Below the pieces are notes generated by a model, which was not told where the DNA came from, did no database searches, and saw nothing but the letters and a program-made list of their open reading frames with translations. 13,012 nucleotides of DNA from Porphyromonas sp. Lineage in GTDB: Bacteria; Bacteroidota; Bacteroidia; Bacteroidales; Porphyromonadaceae. Both the position numbers and the translations under genes were made by a program. The DNA lies in the NCBI GenBank assembly GCA_003640335.1, contig RBKG01000171.1, positions 1 through 13,012 of the forward strand. The letters are read 5' to 3'. Below, piece by piece: positions 5,609 to 13,012 of the stretch. The first letter of the stretch is position 1; each line of letters starts with the position of its first letter.

Positions 5609-7153
5609 ATGGATATAAAGACCAAACTTATATACCAATGGGCAAGAAAACGCCTTAAAGTCATAGACCGCTATGCGATAGAAGCAGAAGATATTCAGCG
5701 TCGGCAGCTTCAGCGTATTCTGTCTCGTACAGCTAGAACGGTGTACGGAGAACGCTATGCTCTTGAGGCTTCGTTGTCTTATGAGTCATTCTCTGAGCGT
5801 TGTCCTGTGGTGGATTATGAGGGCGTCAAAGCGTATATTGAGCGTATGCTACATGGTGAGCGCAATGTGCTTACCCCCGGAGCTGTGCGCTGGTATGCCA
5901 AGAGTAGTGGGACTACCAACGATAAGAGCAAGTATATCCCGGTTCCTTCTCTACATCTGAACGATTGCCACTACCAAGGTGGGCAAGATGCTCTGTGGAT
6001 TTATTTGCGTAATAATCCTAAGAGCCGTTTTTTCTCAACAAAAGGTCTTGTCCTAGGTGGTAGCTATGCGCCTATGTCGGAGGGTACTAGCTTCGCAGGT
6101 GACCTTAGCTCTATCCTTGTGCATCACATGCCTGCCTTAGGCAATATGGTACGTATCCCATGTAAGGAAACTCTGCTCATGAATGAATGGACTTCTAAGA
6201 TGGAAGCCATTGTGCGAGAAGTGGCTGATGCACGTGTCGGGAGTCTATCGGGAGTGCCTAGCTGGATGATGGTTTTGCTCAAGGATGTGCTGGCTTATAC
6301 GGGCGCAAGTAACATTGCGGAGCTGTGGCCATCTCTCGAAGTCTTTTTCCACGGTGGTATTAGTTTTGAGCCTTATCGTGATGCTTATCACGAGCTAATA
6401 CCTAGCACTAAGATGCATTATGAAGAGATTTATAATGCGAGTGAAGGCTTCTTTGCTATTCAAGATGAGCCTAATGAGAAGGGTATGTTACTTATGCTTG
6501 ATTACGGAGTCTTCTACGAATTTATTCCTTTAGACGCGTTGCCCGATGATGAGGATGCACTTATAGACCCTCAGTTGCCCATACCTCTGTGGGAGGTAGA
6601 GCAGGGAGTAACCTACGCCATGCTCATCACTACGCTGGGGGGCTTGCATCGCTATTTGATAGGCGATACTGTGGAGTTTACAAGTCTTAGCCCTTATCGC
6701 ATCGTAATATCTGGGCGTACTAAGCATTATATCAATGCTTTTGGAGAGGAACTGATGGTCGCTAATGCTGAGAAAGCTCTAGCGCAGGCTTGCTCAAAGA
6801 CAGGTGCGAAAGTGCGAGATTATACGGCTGCTCCTCACTTCTTCAGAGAGGAGGGTAAGGGTAGACACGATTGGTTGATTGAGTTTGAAGAGGAGCCTCA
6901 AAACATCGAGGACTTTGCGAATGAGCTTGACCAAGCTCTTAAGACGCTTAATAGCGACTATGAGGCTAAGCGTTATGAGGATATGACTTTGCGTAGACTC
7001 TCCGTAACTTCAGCTCCACAAGGGCTATTTAATATGTGGTTGGAAGCCAAAGGCAAACTTGGTGGACAAAATAAAATCCCTCGTCTGTGTAATACACGCA
7101 AGTATATAGATGAGTTATTGCTTCTTCAGGTCTCTGAACGTCCTTCTGTGTAG
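5609..7153 (+). CDS. GH3-like acyl-adenylating enzyme (acyl acid amido synthetase family)
   Basis: A soluble protein of 514 residues with no signal peptide, homologous to plant GH3 enzymes of the adenylate-forming superfamily. Those enzymes activate a carboxylic acid with ATP and transfer it to an amino acid. The three nucleotide-binding motifs are intact: SSGTT (99-103) followed by the K-S-K-Y-I-P segment, YNASEG (275-280), and YLIGD (349-353), followed by the hinge-like GRTKHYINAFGEEL (369-382). The conserved C-terminal loop LGGQNKIPRL (483-492) is also present. Length is close to the usual bacterial and plant members. GH3-like proteins are common in Bacteroidota, where auxin is not an obvious substrate, and their reaction there is not established as far as I know. 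The gene has its own promoter (5541-5548) and leader hairpin. mfd follows after 53 bases. Confidence 0.93.
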   Translation: MDIKTKLIYQWARKRLKVIDRYAIEAEDIQRRQLQRILSRTARTVYGERYALEASLSYESFSERCPVVDYEGVKAYIERMLHGERNVLTPGAVRWYAKSSGTTNDKSKYIPVPSLHLNDCHYQGGQDALWIYLRNNPKSRFFSTKGLVLGGSYAPMSEGTSFAGDLSSILVHHMPALGNMVRIPCKETLLMNEWTSKMEAIVREVADARVGSLSGVPSWMMVLLKDVLAYTGASNIAELWPSLEVFFHGGISFEPYRDAYHELIPSTKMHYEEIYNASEGFFAIQDEPNEKGMLLMLDYGVFYEFIPLDALPDDEDALIDPQLPIPLWEVEQGVTYAMLITTLGGLHRYLIGDTVEFTSLSPYRIVISGRTKHYINAFGEELMVANAEKALAQACSKTGAKVRDYTAAPHFFREEGKGRHDWLIEFEEEPQNIEDFANELDQALKTLNSDYEAKRYEDMTLRRLSVTSAPQGLFNMWLEAKGKLGGQNKIPRLCNTRKYIDELLLLQVSERPSV

Positions 7154-7162
7154 GAAAACCTT

Positions 7163-7187
7163 TTATTCTGCACTATGTAAAGAATAA
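7163..7187 (+). other. AT-rich inverted repeat between the GH3-like gene and mfd
   Basis: TTATTCT (7163-7169) pairs perfectly with AGAATAA (7181-7187) over an 11-base loop, in the 53-base gap before mfd. The stem is AT-rich and weak, and no TAnnTTTG promoter is visible in the gap. It may be a processing or partial termination signal, or chance. Confidence 0.25.
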
Positions 7188-7206
7188 CATCTGATAAAGA
7201 TTGATA

Positions 7207-10200
7207 ATGCTTGAGCAAATAGCAAAACAATTAGGAGCTCCTCTAATGTCTTTCATTGGAGGGGCTCGTCCTATTTATATTTCAGGGCTGAATACCTCAA
7301 TGTTAGCCCTATCCCTTACGCAGGTCGGAGCGAAGTATCCTCTTATCGTTTGTGCTGATGATGCTGAGGAAGCCGGCTATCTCTATGCCGATTTGGAAGC
7401 AAGTTTAGCTCCGAATAAAGTTTTATTCTTCCCCTCTGCTTATAAGCGTGCGGCTAAGTATGGGCATCGTGATGATGCGGCTAGTCTGATGCGCTCTATG
7501 GTGATGTCTGCGATACTTTCCTCTCGCGAGGAGGGAGAGTTACTTCCAATTATTGTAACCTATCCGGAGGCATTAGCTGAGAGTGTGCAGCCTCCTTGCG
7601 AGGGTGAGGGCGAGTCGCTTACGCTTAAACGAGGACAGCATATCTCTCAGAAGACCATTATGGAGCAGCTCTATGCTTGGGGCTATGAGCGAACGGACTA
7701 TGTCTATGAGGTAGGGCAGTATGCACAGCGAGGTAGTATCCTAGATATATACAGCTACTCAAGCGAACAGCCTTATCGTCTAGACTTCTGGGACGATGAG
7801 CTTGAAAGTCTGCGCACCTTTGAGATTGAGAGCCAGCTTTCTGTCGCTCAGCATGAGTCTATTACGATTGCACCAGACCTAGGTTCTAGTAGTGCATCGG
7901 GCGTTTCACTCCTTAGTATGCTTCCCCAAGGCACATATATTGCGATGAGTGATGAGCATTATCTGACGGATAGAATAGCTTACACTTGGGAAGATGCGCC
8001 AGAGATAAGTGACGGAGAGGGCTTCGAGAGTTTGGCGGACTTGCAAGCTATTCTAATAGATAAAGAGCATACTAATGAAGCCTTGCACGCTCTAAAGCCT
8101 ATCTATTATCGCTCAGCTCCATCAGTCCCCTATGAGCAAGTGAGCTTCGAGAGTAAGTCTCAGCCTGTACTTGGCAAAGATTATGATGCGCTCAAGGCAG
8201 AACTTCAGCATTTGCAAGACGAGGGATATAAGACCTACTTGCTTTCGTCTGATAAGAAACAGAGTGAACGTATTTATGAAATTCTTTTTGAGCGTGGGCT
8301 GGAGGATATTGAAACCACTTTCCCCGTTATTGAGAGTACCCTGCACGAAGGCTTTATATACCCTGCCGCTCGTTTAGCTCTCTTTACCGAGCATCAGATT
8401 TTTGGACGCTATCACAAATACAATCTGCGTAGTGATAAGGCTAGGTCGGGTAAGATAACGCTATCCCTAAAAGAATTATCTACGTTTAATTTAGGCGATT
8501 TGGTCGTTCACTCGGAGCATGGTATAGGTCGCTTTGGTGGTCTAATCACAATGGATTTGGGCGGGCGTAGCCAAGAGTGCGTTAAGATTGAATATAATAA
8601 AGGCGATACTATTTATGTCAATCTGCATAGTCTGCACAAGCTGAGTCATTATCGTCAGCGTGATGCTGCCGAGAGTGTAAGCCTAAGTACTATTGGTTCG
8701 GGTGCGTGGCAACGCATCAAGGAGAAGACAAAGAAGCATGTCAAGGATATTGCCCGTGACTTAATCAAACTCTATGCTAAGCGCAAAGAGAGTGAAGGCT
8801 TTGCGTATAGTCCCGATAGTTATCTTCAGCATGAGATGGAAGCTAGCTTCGCTTATGTGGAGACACCCGACCAAATTCGGGCTATTGAGGCTATCAAGCA
8901 GGATATGGAGCGTCCTTATCCTATGGACAGACTTCTGTGTGGTGATGTGGGTTTCGGTAAGACCGAAGTCGCTATTAGAGCGGCTTTTAAGGCGGTTGCC
9001 GATGGTAAGCAGGTAGCCGTCTTGGTGCCTACTACCGTTCTAGCCTATCAGCATTACCGAACATTCAGACAGCGTCTAGATGAATTGCCTGTGCGTGTGG
9101 ACTACATTTCGAGGGCTAAGACAGCTAAGGAACTGAAGAATACCCTTGCCGAACTCAAGGAGGGTAAAATAGATATTATCATTGGTACGCATAGATTGAC
9201 GAGCAAAGACGTAGTATTTAAGGACTTGGGCTTGTTGATTATCGATGAAGAGCAGAAGTTTGGTGTCGCTACTAAGGAGAAATTGCGCCGTCTACAGGTG
9301 AATGTAGATACGCTAGCGATGAGTGCGACCCCTATCCCTCGTACGCTGCAGTTCTCGCTTATGGGGGCAAGAGAAATAAGTAACCTCAACACCCCTCCAT
9401 CTAATCGTGTTCCAGTAGAAACTATACTTACTCGCTTTACGGCAGACGGTATTCGGGAGGCTGTGAACTTCGAGCTTAGCCGTAATGGTCAAGTCTATGT
9501 CGTGCATAATAGAATACAGAATATAGAGGAAGTTGCGGCTGTTATCCGCCGAGAGGTGCCCGATGCTCGTGTTGTCGTTGGTCATGGTCAGATGTCCCCT
9601 ACAGAGTTAGAGCAAATACTCATAGACTTTGGACAGCATGATTACGATGTGCTCGTAGCAACGACGATTATTGAGAATGGTATTGATGTCCCTAATGCGA
9701 ATACCATTATTATTAACGATGCGCATCGTTATGGACTTAGCGAATTGCATCAGCTCCGTGGTCGTGTGGGACGCAGTAATCGTAAGGCTTTCTGTTATAT
9801 GCTTACTCCTCCACTGGCTACATTGAGCGATGAGAGCCGTAGGCGTGTGCGTGCTATTGAGAACTTTAGTGATTTGGGTAGTGGTGTGCGTATTGCCCTT
9901 CAAGACTTGGATATTCGTGGCGCAGGTAATGCCCTTGGAGCAGAGCAGAGTGGTTTTATTGCTGATATGGGCTATGAAACTTATCAGAAAGTATTTACTG
10001 AAGCTGTACGCGAACTGAAGAGCACAGAGTTTGCCGAACTCTATCAAGATGAATCTGCACCTCTTAAGGCTGGGCATTTCATCACAGAAACGCTTGTGGA
10101 AACAGATTTTCCACTTTCTCTCCCCGAATACTATGTACCTCAAGATGCAGAACGCATATTGCTCTATAAGGAATTAGATGATTTAGTTACTGATGAGGAA

Positions 10201-10545
10201 CTGACGGCCTATAAGGAGCGACTAATAGACCGCTTTGGGGCTTTACCTAAGGAGACCGAAGACCTTATTCAAATACCTCGTTTGCGTAGATTAGCCCAAG
10301 ACCTAGGCTTTGAAAAACTTGCCCTTCGCTCCAATGTCATGAGTATATTCTTGCCTGCAGACTCTTCCAATCCTTATTATAAGAGCGAAACCTTTGGGCT
10401 TGTCCTTTCTTATGTGGCTAGTCATACGAAGCAGTGTGAGTTTAGGGAGCGCAATGGTCGCCACATCATTCGCTTTAAGGATATTGAGCACTTATCTCAA
10501 GCCTTGACGCATATTGAGAGTATGCATGCCGGCTTAGAGGGCTAA
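7207..10545 (+). CDS. mfd: Transcription-repair coupling factor Mfd
   Basis: A 1112-residue cytoplasmic ATPase that removes RNA polymerase stalled at DNA damage and recruits UvrA for nucleotide excision repair. The N-terminal part (about 1-400) is the UvrB-like module with its Walker A degenerate (GLNTSM, no GKT), as expected for Mfd. The CarD-like RNA-polymerase-interacting domain begins near F427 (FNLGDLVVHSEHGIGRF). The RecG-like translocase follows: Walker A GDVGFGKT (579-586), DEEQ box 680-683, SATP 706-709, and motif VI QLRGRVGR (849-856). The translocation motif around 899-913 contains DIRGAGNALG. The C-terminal TRCF domain runs to the end. The length fits the family (E. coli 1148). 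An in-frame TTG at 7201 would add two residues; the ATG at 7207 is preferred. No separate promoter is evident, so co-transcription with the GH3-like gene is likely. The stop codon lies inside a small hairpin. Confidence 0.98.
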   Translation: MLEQIAKQLGAPLMSFIGGARPIYISGLNTSMLALSLTQVGAKYPLIVCADDAEEAGYLYADLEASLAPNKVLFFPSAYKRAAKYGHRDDAASLMRSMVMSAILSSREEGELLPIIVTYPEALAESVQPPCEGEGESLTLKRGQHISQKTIMEQLYAWGYERTDYVYEVGQYAQRGSILDIYSYSSEQPYRLDFWDDELESLRTFEIESQLSVAQHESITIAPDLGSSSASGVSLLSMLPQGTYIAMSDEHYLTDRIAYTWEDAPEISDGEGFESLADLQAILIDKEHTNEALHALKPIYYRSAPSVPYEQVSFESKSQPVLGKDYDALKAELQHLQDEGYKTYLLSSDKKQSERIYEILFERGLEDIETTFPVIESTLHEGFIYPAARLALFTEHQIFGRYHKYNLRSDKARSGKITLSLKELSTFNLGDLVVHSEHGIGRFGGLITMDLGGRSQECVKIEYNKGDTIYVNLHSLHKLSHYRQRDAAESVSLSTIGSGAWQRIKEKTKKHVKDIARDLIKLYAKRKESEGFAYSPDSYLQHEMEASFAYVETPDQIRAIEAIKQDMERPYPMDRLLCGDVGFGKTEVAIRAAFKAVADGKQVAVLVPTTVLAYQHYRTFRQRLDELPVRVDYISRAKTAKELKNTLAELKEGKIDIIIGTHRLTSKDVVFKDLGLLIIDEEQKFGVATKEKLRRLQVNVDTLAMSATPIPRTLQFSLMGAREISNLNTPPSNRVPVETILTRFTADGIREAVNFELSRNGQVYVVHNRIQNIEEVAAVIRREVPDARVVVGHGQMSPTELEQILIDFGQHDYDVLVATTIIENGIDVPNANTIIINDAHRYGLSELHQLRGRVGRSNRKAFCYMLTPPLATLSDESRRRVRAIENFSDLGSGVRIALQDLDIRGAGNALGAEQSGFIADMGYETYQKVFTEAVRELKSTEFAELYQDESAPLKAGHFITETLVETDFPLSLPEYYVPQDAERILLYKELDDLVTDEELTAYKERLIDRFGALPKETEDLIQIPRLRRLAQDLGFEKLALRSNVMSIFLPADSSNPYYKSETFGLVLSYVASHTKQCEFRERNGRHIIRFKDIEHLSQALTHIESMHAGLEG

Positions 10546-10548
10546 GCC
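10531..10548. terminator. Hairpin over the mfd stop codon, possible bidirectional terminator
   Basis: GGCTTA (10531-10536) and TAAGCC (10543-10548) form a perfect 6-bp stem with a 6-base loop. The right arm includes the mfd stop codon TAA. It lies in the convergent gap between mfd and the TamL-like gene, where a terminator serving both strands would be expected. No T-tract follows on either strand, so the call is tentative. Confidence 0.35.
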
Positions 10549-10594
10549 CGAATATCGAAAATAACGCAGCGAGTGCCGTATTATGCAATGGCCT

Positions 10595-12976
10595 CTAGAA
10601 TGGATAGCCAATCGCGAGGTGTATCCCGAAGCCATCGCCAAACTTAGGAATGTTGTACCACCCTTTTCGGCTAGTGACATAAGGAAGGTGCAACCCAATA
10701 CCCATATCTAAACGGAGGAGCAGGTAAGTGGCATCGTAGCGAACGCCTACTCCTGTACCCACTGCGATTTGATTAAGGAATTGACTTAGTCCTGAGATTT
10801 CGCCGAGCGAACCTCCGGGGCGTTCGGTATCTTCGTGTAGAAGCCAGATATTACCAGCATCAATAAAGGTTGCTAACTCTAGGCTAGGGGTTAGTTTATA
10901 ACGATACTCGCCATTGAGCTCGAGCTTGAACTCCCCGACGTGGTCTATAAATGAATAGGACGTTGATGCTCCACTTTCGCGAAATCTACCGGGACCAAGG
11001 CTACGAACGGTAAAGGCTCTGATACTGTTGGCTCCTCCTATAAAGAATTGCTCTGTGTAGGGCGCAATGCGGCTATTTCCAAAACTATAGATAGCTCCTA
11101 CTGCTAAACGGGTGGCGAAGCCCTGAGTGCGCGTCATTTGCCTTGTAAAGCGAGCTTCGCTACTTAGGCGAATAAATTGCGCATAAGGGACGCCAAAGAT
11201 TTTATTTGTTTCATTGAATTTATGCCCAAAGAGCATCGTTGTTCCTTTAATCAGATTACCTGCTTCTTTGACACTAGTGCGCCACCAAAGTCTGCTATCT
11301 CCTACATCATCAAGAGCTTTCTGCATCGTATAGGTGTAGCTTGTTGCTGGTATAAACTGGCTCCGCAAGCTAAGAGAAAGGCTTGGGTTATCCTTGAGTA
11401 TGCGGTCAAAAGTCTCCGTCGTATGTGAGAGCTGGGTATAGTCTAGGCTAAGAGGCGTTAGGCTGTGTGTACTTACTTCGTTAGGCTGGTAGTCGTAGCT
11501 TATGTTTGTGCCGAGCGTACGCAGTCCATAGAAACCAGCTCTATTGAGAAACTGCCACGAGAGGCGCACCGTTGTACTAGCGTGTGTGTGGTAGTATTTG
11601 TCTATGAACTTAGGCAATAGTAGTGTGGGGAATGTAAGAGAAGCATCTGCTCCTAGCTGAAAGCTATTGAGCGACAAACTACTACTCGAGAATGGATTTT
11701 GCCCCGTTTGCCATTCGTAGCTTCCACTAGCATTAATAGATAGACTTTCACCTCCACCAAATAAGTTTTTGCGAGCAAGACTAAAGTTCGCTCCCGGTCC
11801 TATGAAGTTAGTCGTCTTATGCATGAACTGTCCGCCAAGACTGACGTCCCAGATTTTATCACGCTGTATAACGACATTCATGTCCATAAGAGCCACCTCA
11901 CCCTCGGAAAGATTTTTGATTTCATCTTCACTTAGCTGAGGGGTGTAAGTTATTTCTGTATTGGTAAAGGCTCCGATGTTGCTCAGCCCTCGTATGGTAC
12001 GCTCTTCGAGAGATTGGCGATAAATACTATCAGGTCTAAGCTTGAGTAGGGTATTAAGAACCTTACGCCTAATAGGTAAATGTCCGGCAGCATAAGCCCG
12101 GACACCAGAGTCGATATCAACGAACGAACGCGATAGGTCTGTACCCTCATTTGAGAAATCTTGGTCGAAGAAACGCACATTGATACGCCCGATGCGCCAT
12201 TGTCGAAGAGCTTGTGCTGGTGTTTCTTTTTGTAGAAGGCTTCGTAGCTGTATCGCTTGAGACTTTTTTAAGCTATCAGCCTCGTAACTGATGTACGACG
12301 GGGTAAAGAAATAATATCCTGAGTTCCTAAGAACTTGGCTGATATAAGTCCTGTCTTTACTGAGTAGGTCTATGCTGAAGGGTTGCCCTGTTTGTATGGC
12401 ACTATGCTCTTTATGCGTGAAAATAGTGCTATCGTTAAGGCGGAATGAGGGTAGATAAGCGACACTGTCAATAAGGTATTGAGGTCCTAGCTTAACACGA
12501 TAGTTGATTTTTGCCTCGTACTTATCCTTATCAGAGTATATGGGTTCGCTTGTAACCTCTGCACCGAGATAACCGGCTTCGCCTAGAATACGTTTTGTAA
12601 CCTCTGCTCTCAGCTTTGGATTAACTTCATCAAGCCATTTGGGTTTGCTCCCTAGGCGGTGTAGTGTCTTCCCTATGAATGTTTTGCTGTCGGCATACTT
12701 AAGATATAGGTATGGACCGATAAGAGGTAGAGGCCAGCGTAGAGTACTACTGCCAAATATGGCATTGTTGGGAGCATAACTGAGTTGTTGCTCAGCCGTA
12801 GCAATAATACTATCTAGATGTTTATTTCGTGGTAGCGAGTCTTCTATTTGAATGGATTTAATACCTGTGTACAAAACCGCTTCTGAGCTTTGATAAGGTC
12901 GTATTGAGCAGGCCGCCAATAAGAGGAAAATACTTGGAAAGGCTGCGTATTTTGTTATATGTTTGAAGTCAATCAT
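10595..12976 (-). CDS. tamL: TamL-type BamA-family outer-membrane lipoprotein
   Basis: A 793-residue protein of the Omp85/BamA superfamily. The N-terminus is a lipoprotein signal with lipobox L20-A21-A22-C23, so Cys23 should be lipidated. This feature separates Bacteroidota TamL from classical TamA and BamA. Residues of about 35-370 are the POTRA-containing periplasmic part; I cannot count the domains reliably by eye. The 16-stranded barrel runs from about 374 (K-I-W-D-V-S-L-G-G) to the end. It contains GGANSIRAF (647-655), whose R653 corresponds to the conserved Arg of the Omp85 loop-6 (V/I)RGF-type motif, with Ala replacing the Gly. It ends in GYPF, a typical outer-membrane beta-signal. TamL is thought to work with the inner-membrane-anchored TamB in outer-membrane assembly or lipid transport. 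No tamB lies downstream: the next gene is the convergent mfd. The start at 12976 follows a TACCTTTG promoter. Confidence 0.88.
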   Translation of the reverse strand: MIDFKHITKYAAFPSIFLLLAACSIRPYQSSEAVLYTGIKSIQIEDSLPRNKHLDSIIATAEQQLSYAPNNAIFGSSTLRWPLPLIGPYLYLKYADSKTFIGKTLHRLGSKPKWLDEVNPKLRAEVTKRILGEAGYLGAEVTSEPIYSDKDKYEAKINYRVKLGPQYLIDSVAYLPSFRLNDSTIFTHKEHSAIQTGQPFSIDLLSKDRTYISQVLRNSGYYFFTPSYISYEADSLKKSQAIQLRSLLQKETPAQALRQWRIGRINVRFFDQDFSNEGTDLSRSFVDIDSGVRAYAAGHLPIRRKVLNTLLKLRPDSIYRQSLEERTIRGLSNIGAFTNTEITYTPQLSEDEIKNLSEGEVALMDMNVVIQRDKIWDVSLGGQFMHKTTNFIGPGANFSLARKNLFGGGESLSINASGSYEWQTGQNPFSSSSLSLNSFQLGADASLTFPTLLLPKFIDKYYHTHASTTVRLSWQFLNRAGFYGLRTLGTNISYDYQPNEVSTHSLTPLSLDYTQLSHTTETFDRILKDNPSLSLSLRSQFIPATSYTYTMQKALDDVGDSRLWWRTSVKEAGNLIKGTTMLFGHKFNETNKIFGVPYAQFIRLSSEARFTRQMTRTQGFATRLAVGAIYSFGNSRIAPYTEQFFIGGANSIRAFTVRSLGPGRFRESGASTSYSFIDHVGEFKLELNGEYRYKLTPSLELATFIDAGNIWLLHEDTERPGGSLGEISGLSQFLNQIAVGTGVGVRYDATYLLLRLDMGIGLHLPYVTSRKGWYNIPKFGDGFGIHLAIGYPF

Positions 12977-13000
12977 TTATGGAATAATCTCATTTGGCTA

Positions 13001-13008
13001 CAAAGGTA
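13001..13008 (-). promoter_or_regulatory. Candidate Bacteroidota -7 promoter element (TACCTTTG) for tamL
   Basis: Read on the minus strand, TACCTTTG matches the -7 consensus TAnnTTTG exactly and ends 24 bases before the tamL ATG, giving a leader of under 20 bases. The matching -33 region falls outside the window, so only half of the promoter can be seen. Confidence 0.55.
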
Positions 13009-13012
13009 CATA

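Noticed and set aside
7201..7206. TTG at 7201 as the start of mfd
   Set aside because: An ATG two codons later is a better start, and the two extra residues carry no family motif.
9607..10143. Minus-strand ORF of 178 codons inside mfd
   Set aside because: It is antisense to the conserved translocase motifs of mfd, with no family resemblance and no promoter. Treated as a shadow.
1..13012. Mobile element, CRISPR, defence island or biosynthetic cluster
   Set aside because: No transposase, integrase, terminal repeats, repeat-spacer array, toxin-antitoxin pair or nuclease cluster is visible. All large genes are housekeeping or envelope families with uniform composition.

Overview
This window is about 13 kb of ordinary-looking chromosomal DNA from a member of the Bacteroidota, most likely order Bacteroidales and close to Porphyromonas. 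This rests on protein content and signals rather than a database match. The families present are typical of that phylum: a multi-repeat DUF349 protein, a DUF3078 outer-membrane barrel, a bacterial GH3-like protein and a lipoprotein-anchored TamL. No Shine-Dalgarno sequences are obvious. Three candidate promoters match the Bacteroidota -7 consensus TAnnTTTG. Base composition is near-balanced to slightly AT-rich throughout, and nothing looks recently acquired.

Left block, plus strand, 27-5405: a promoter and a small leader hairpin are followed by five closely spaced genes. These are a 579-residue DUF349 repeat protein, pyridoxamine 5'-phosphate oxidase (pdxH), an exported DUF3078 beta-barrel protein, a 65-residue two-helix membrane protein, and an exported nucleotide pyrophosphatase/phosphodiesterase-type enzyme with a complete two-metal site. 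The gaps are 36, 16, 6 and 30 bases, so one operon is plausible. The last three products all belong to the cell envelope.

Middle, 5406-5608: the longest non-coding gap (203 bases) is unusually structured. It holds three successive inverted repeats, then a TACATTTG promoter, then a fourth and stronger hairpin starting where the transcript should begin. A GH3-like acyl-adenylating enzyme follows (5609-7153), then mfd, the transcription-repair coupling factor (7207-10545). mfd has no clear promoter of its own and may be co-transcribed with the GH3 gene.

Right block, minus strand, 12976-10595: a TamL-type lipoprotein/BamA-family outer-membrane protein converges on mfd. Its own promoter lies at the right edge of the window. 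A hairpin overlapping the mfd stop codon lies in the convergent gap.

I see no tRNA, rRNA, CRISPR array, insertion sequence, prophage or defence system. All the large genes are intact. The most interesting items are the structured intergenic region before the GH3 gene, the GH3-like enzyme of unknown substrate, the small membrane protein between two envelope genes, and the DUF349 repeat protein. I found no convincing evidence of a previously undescribed multi-gene system.
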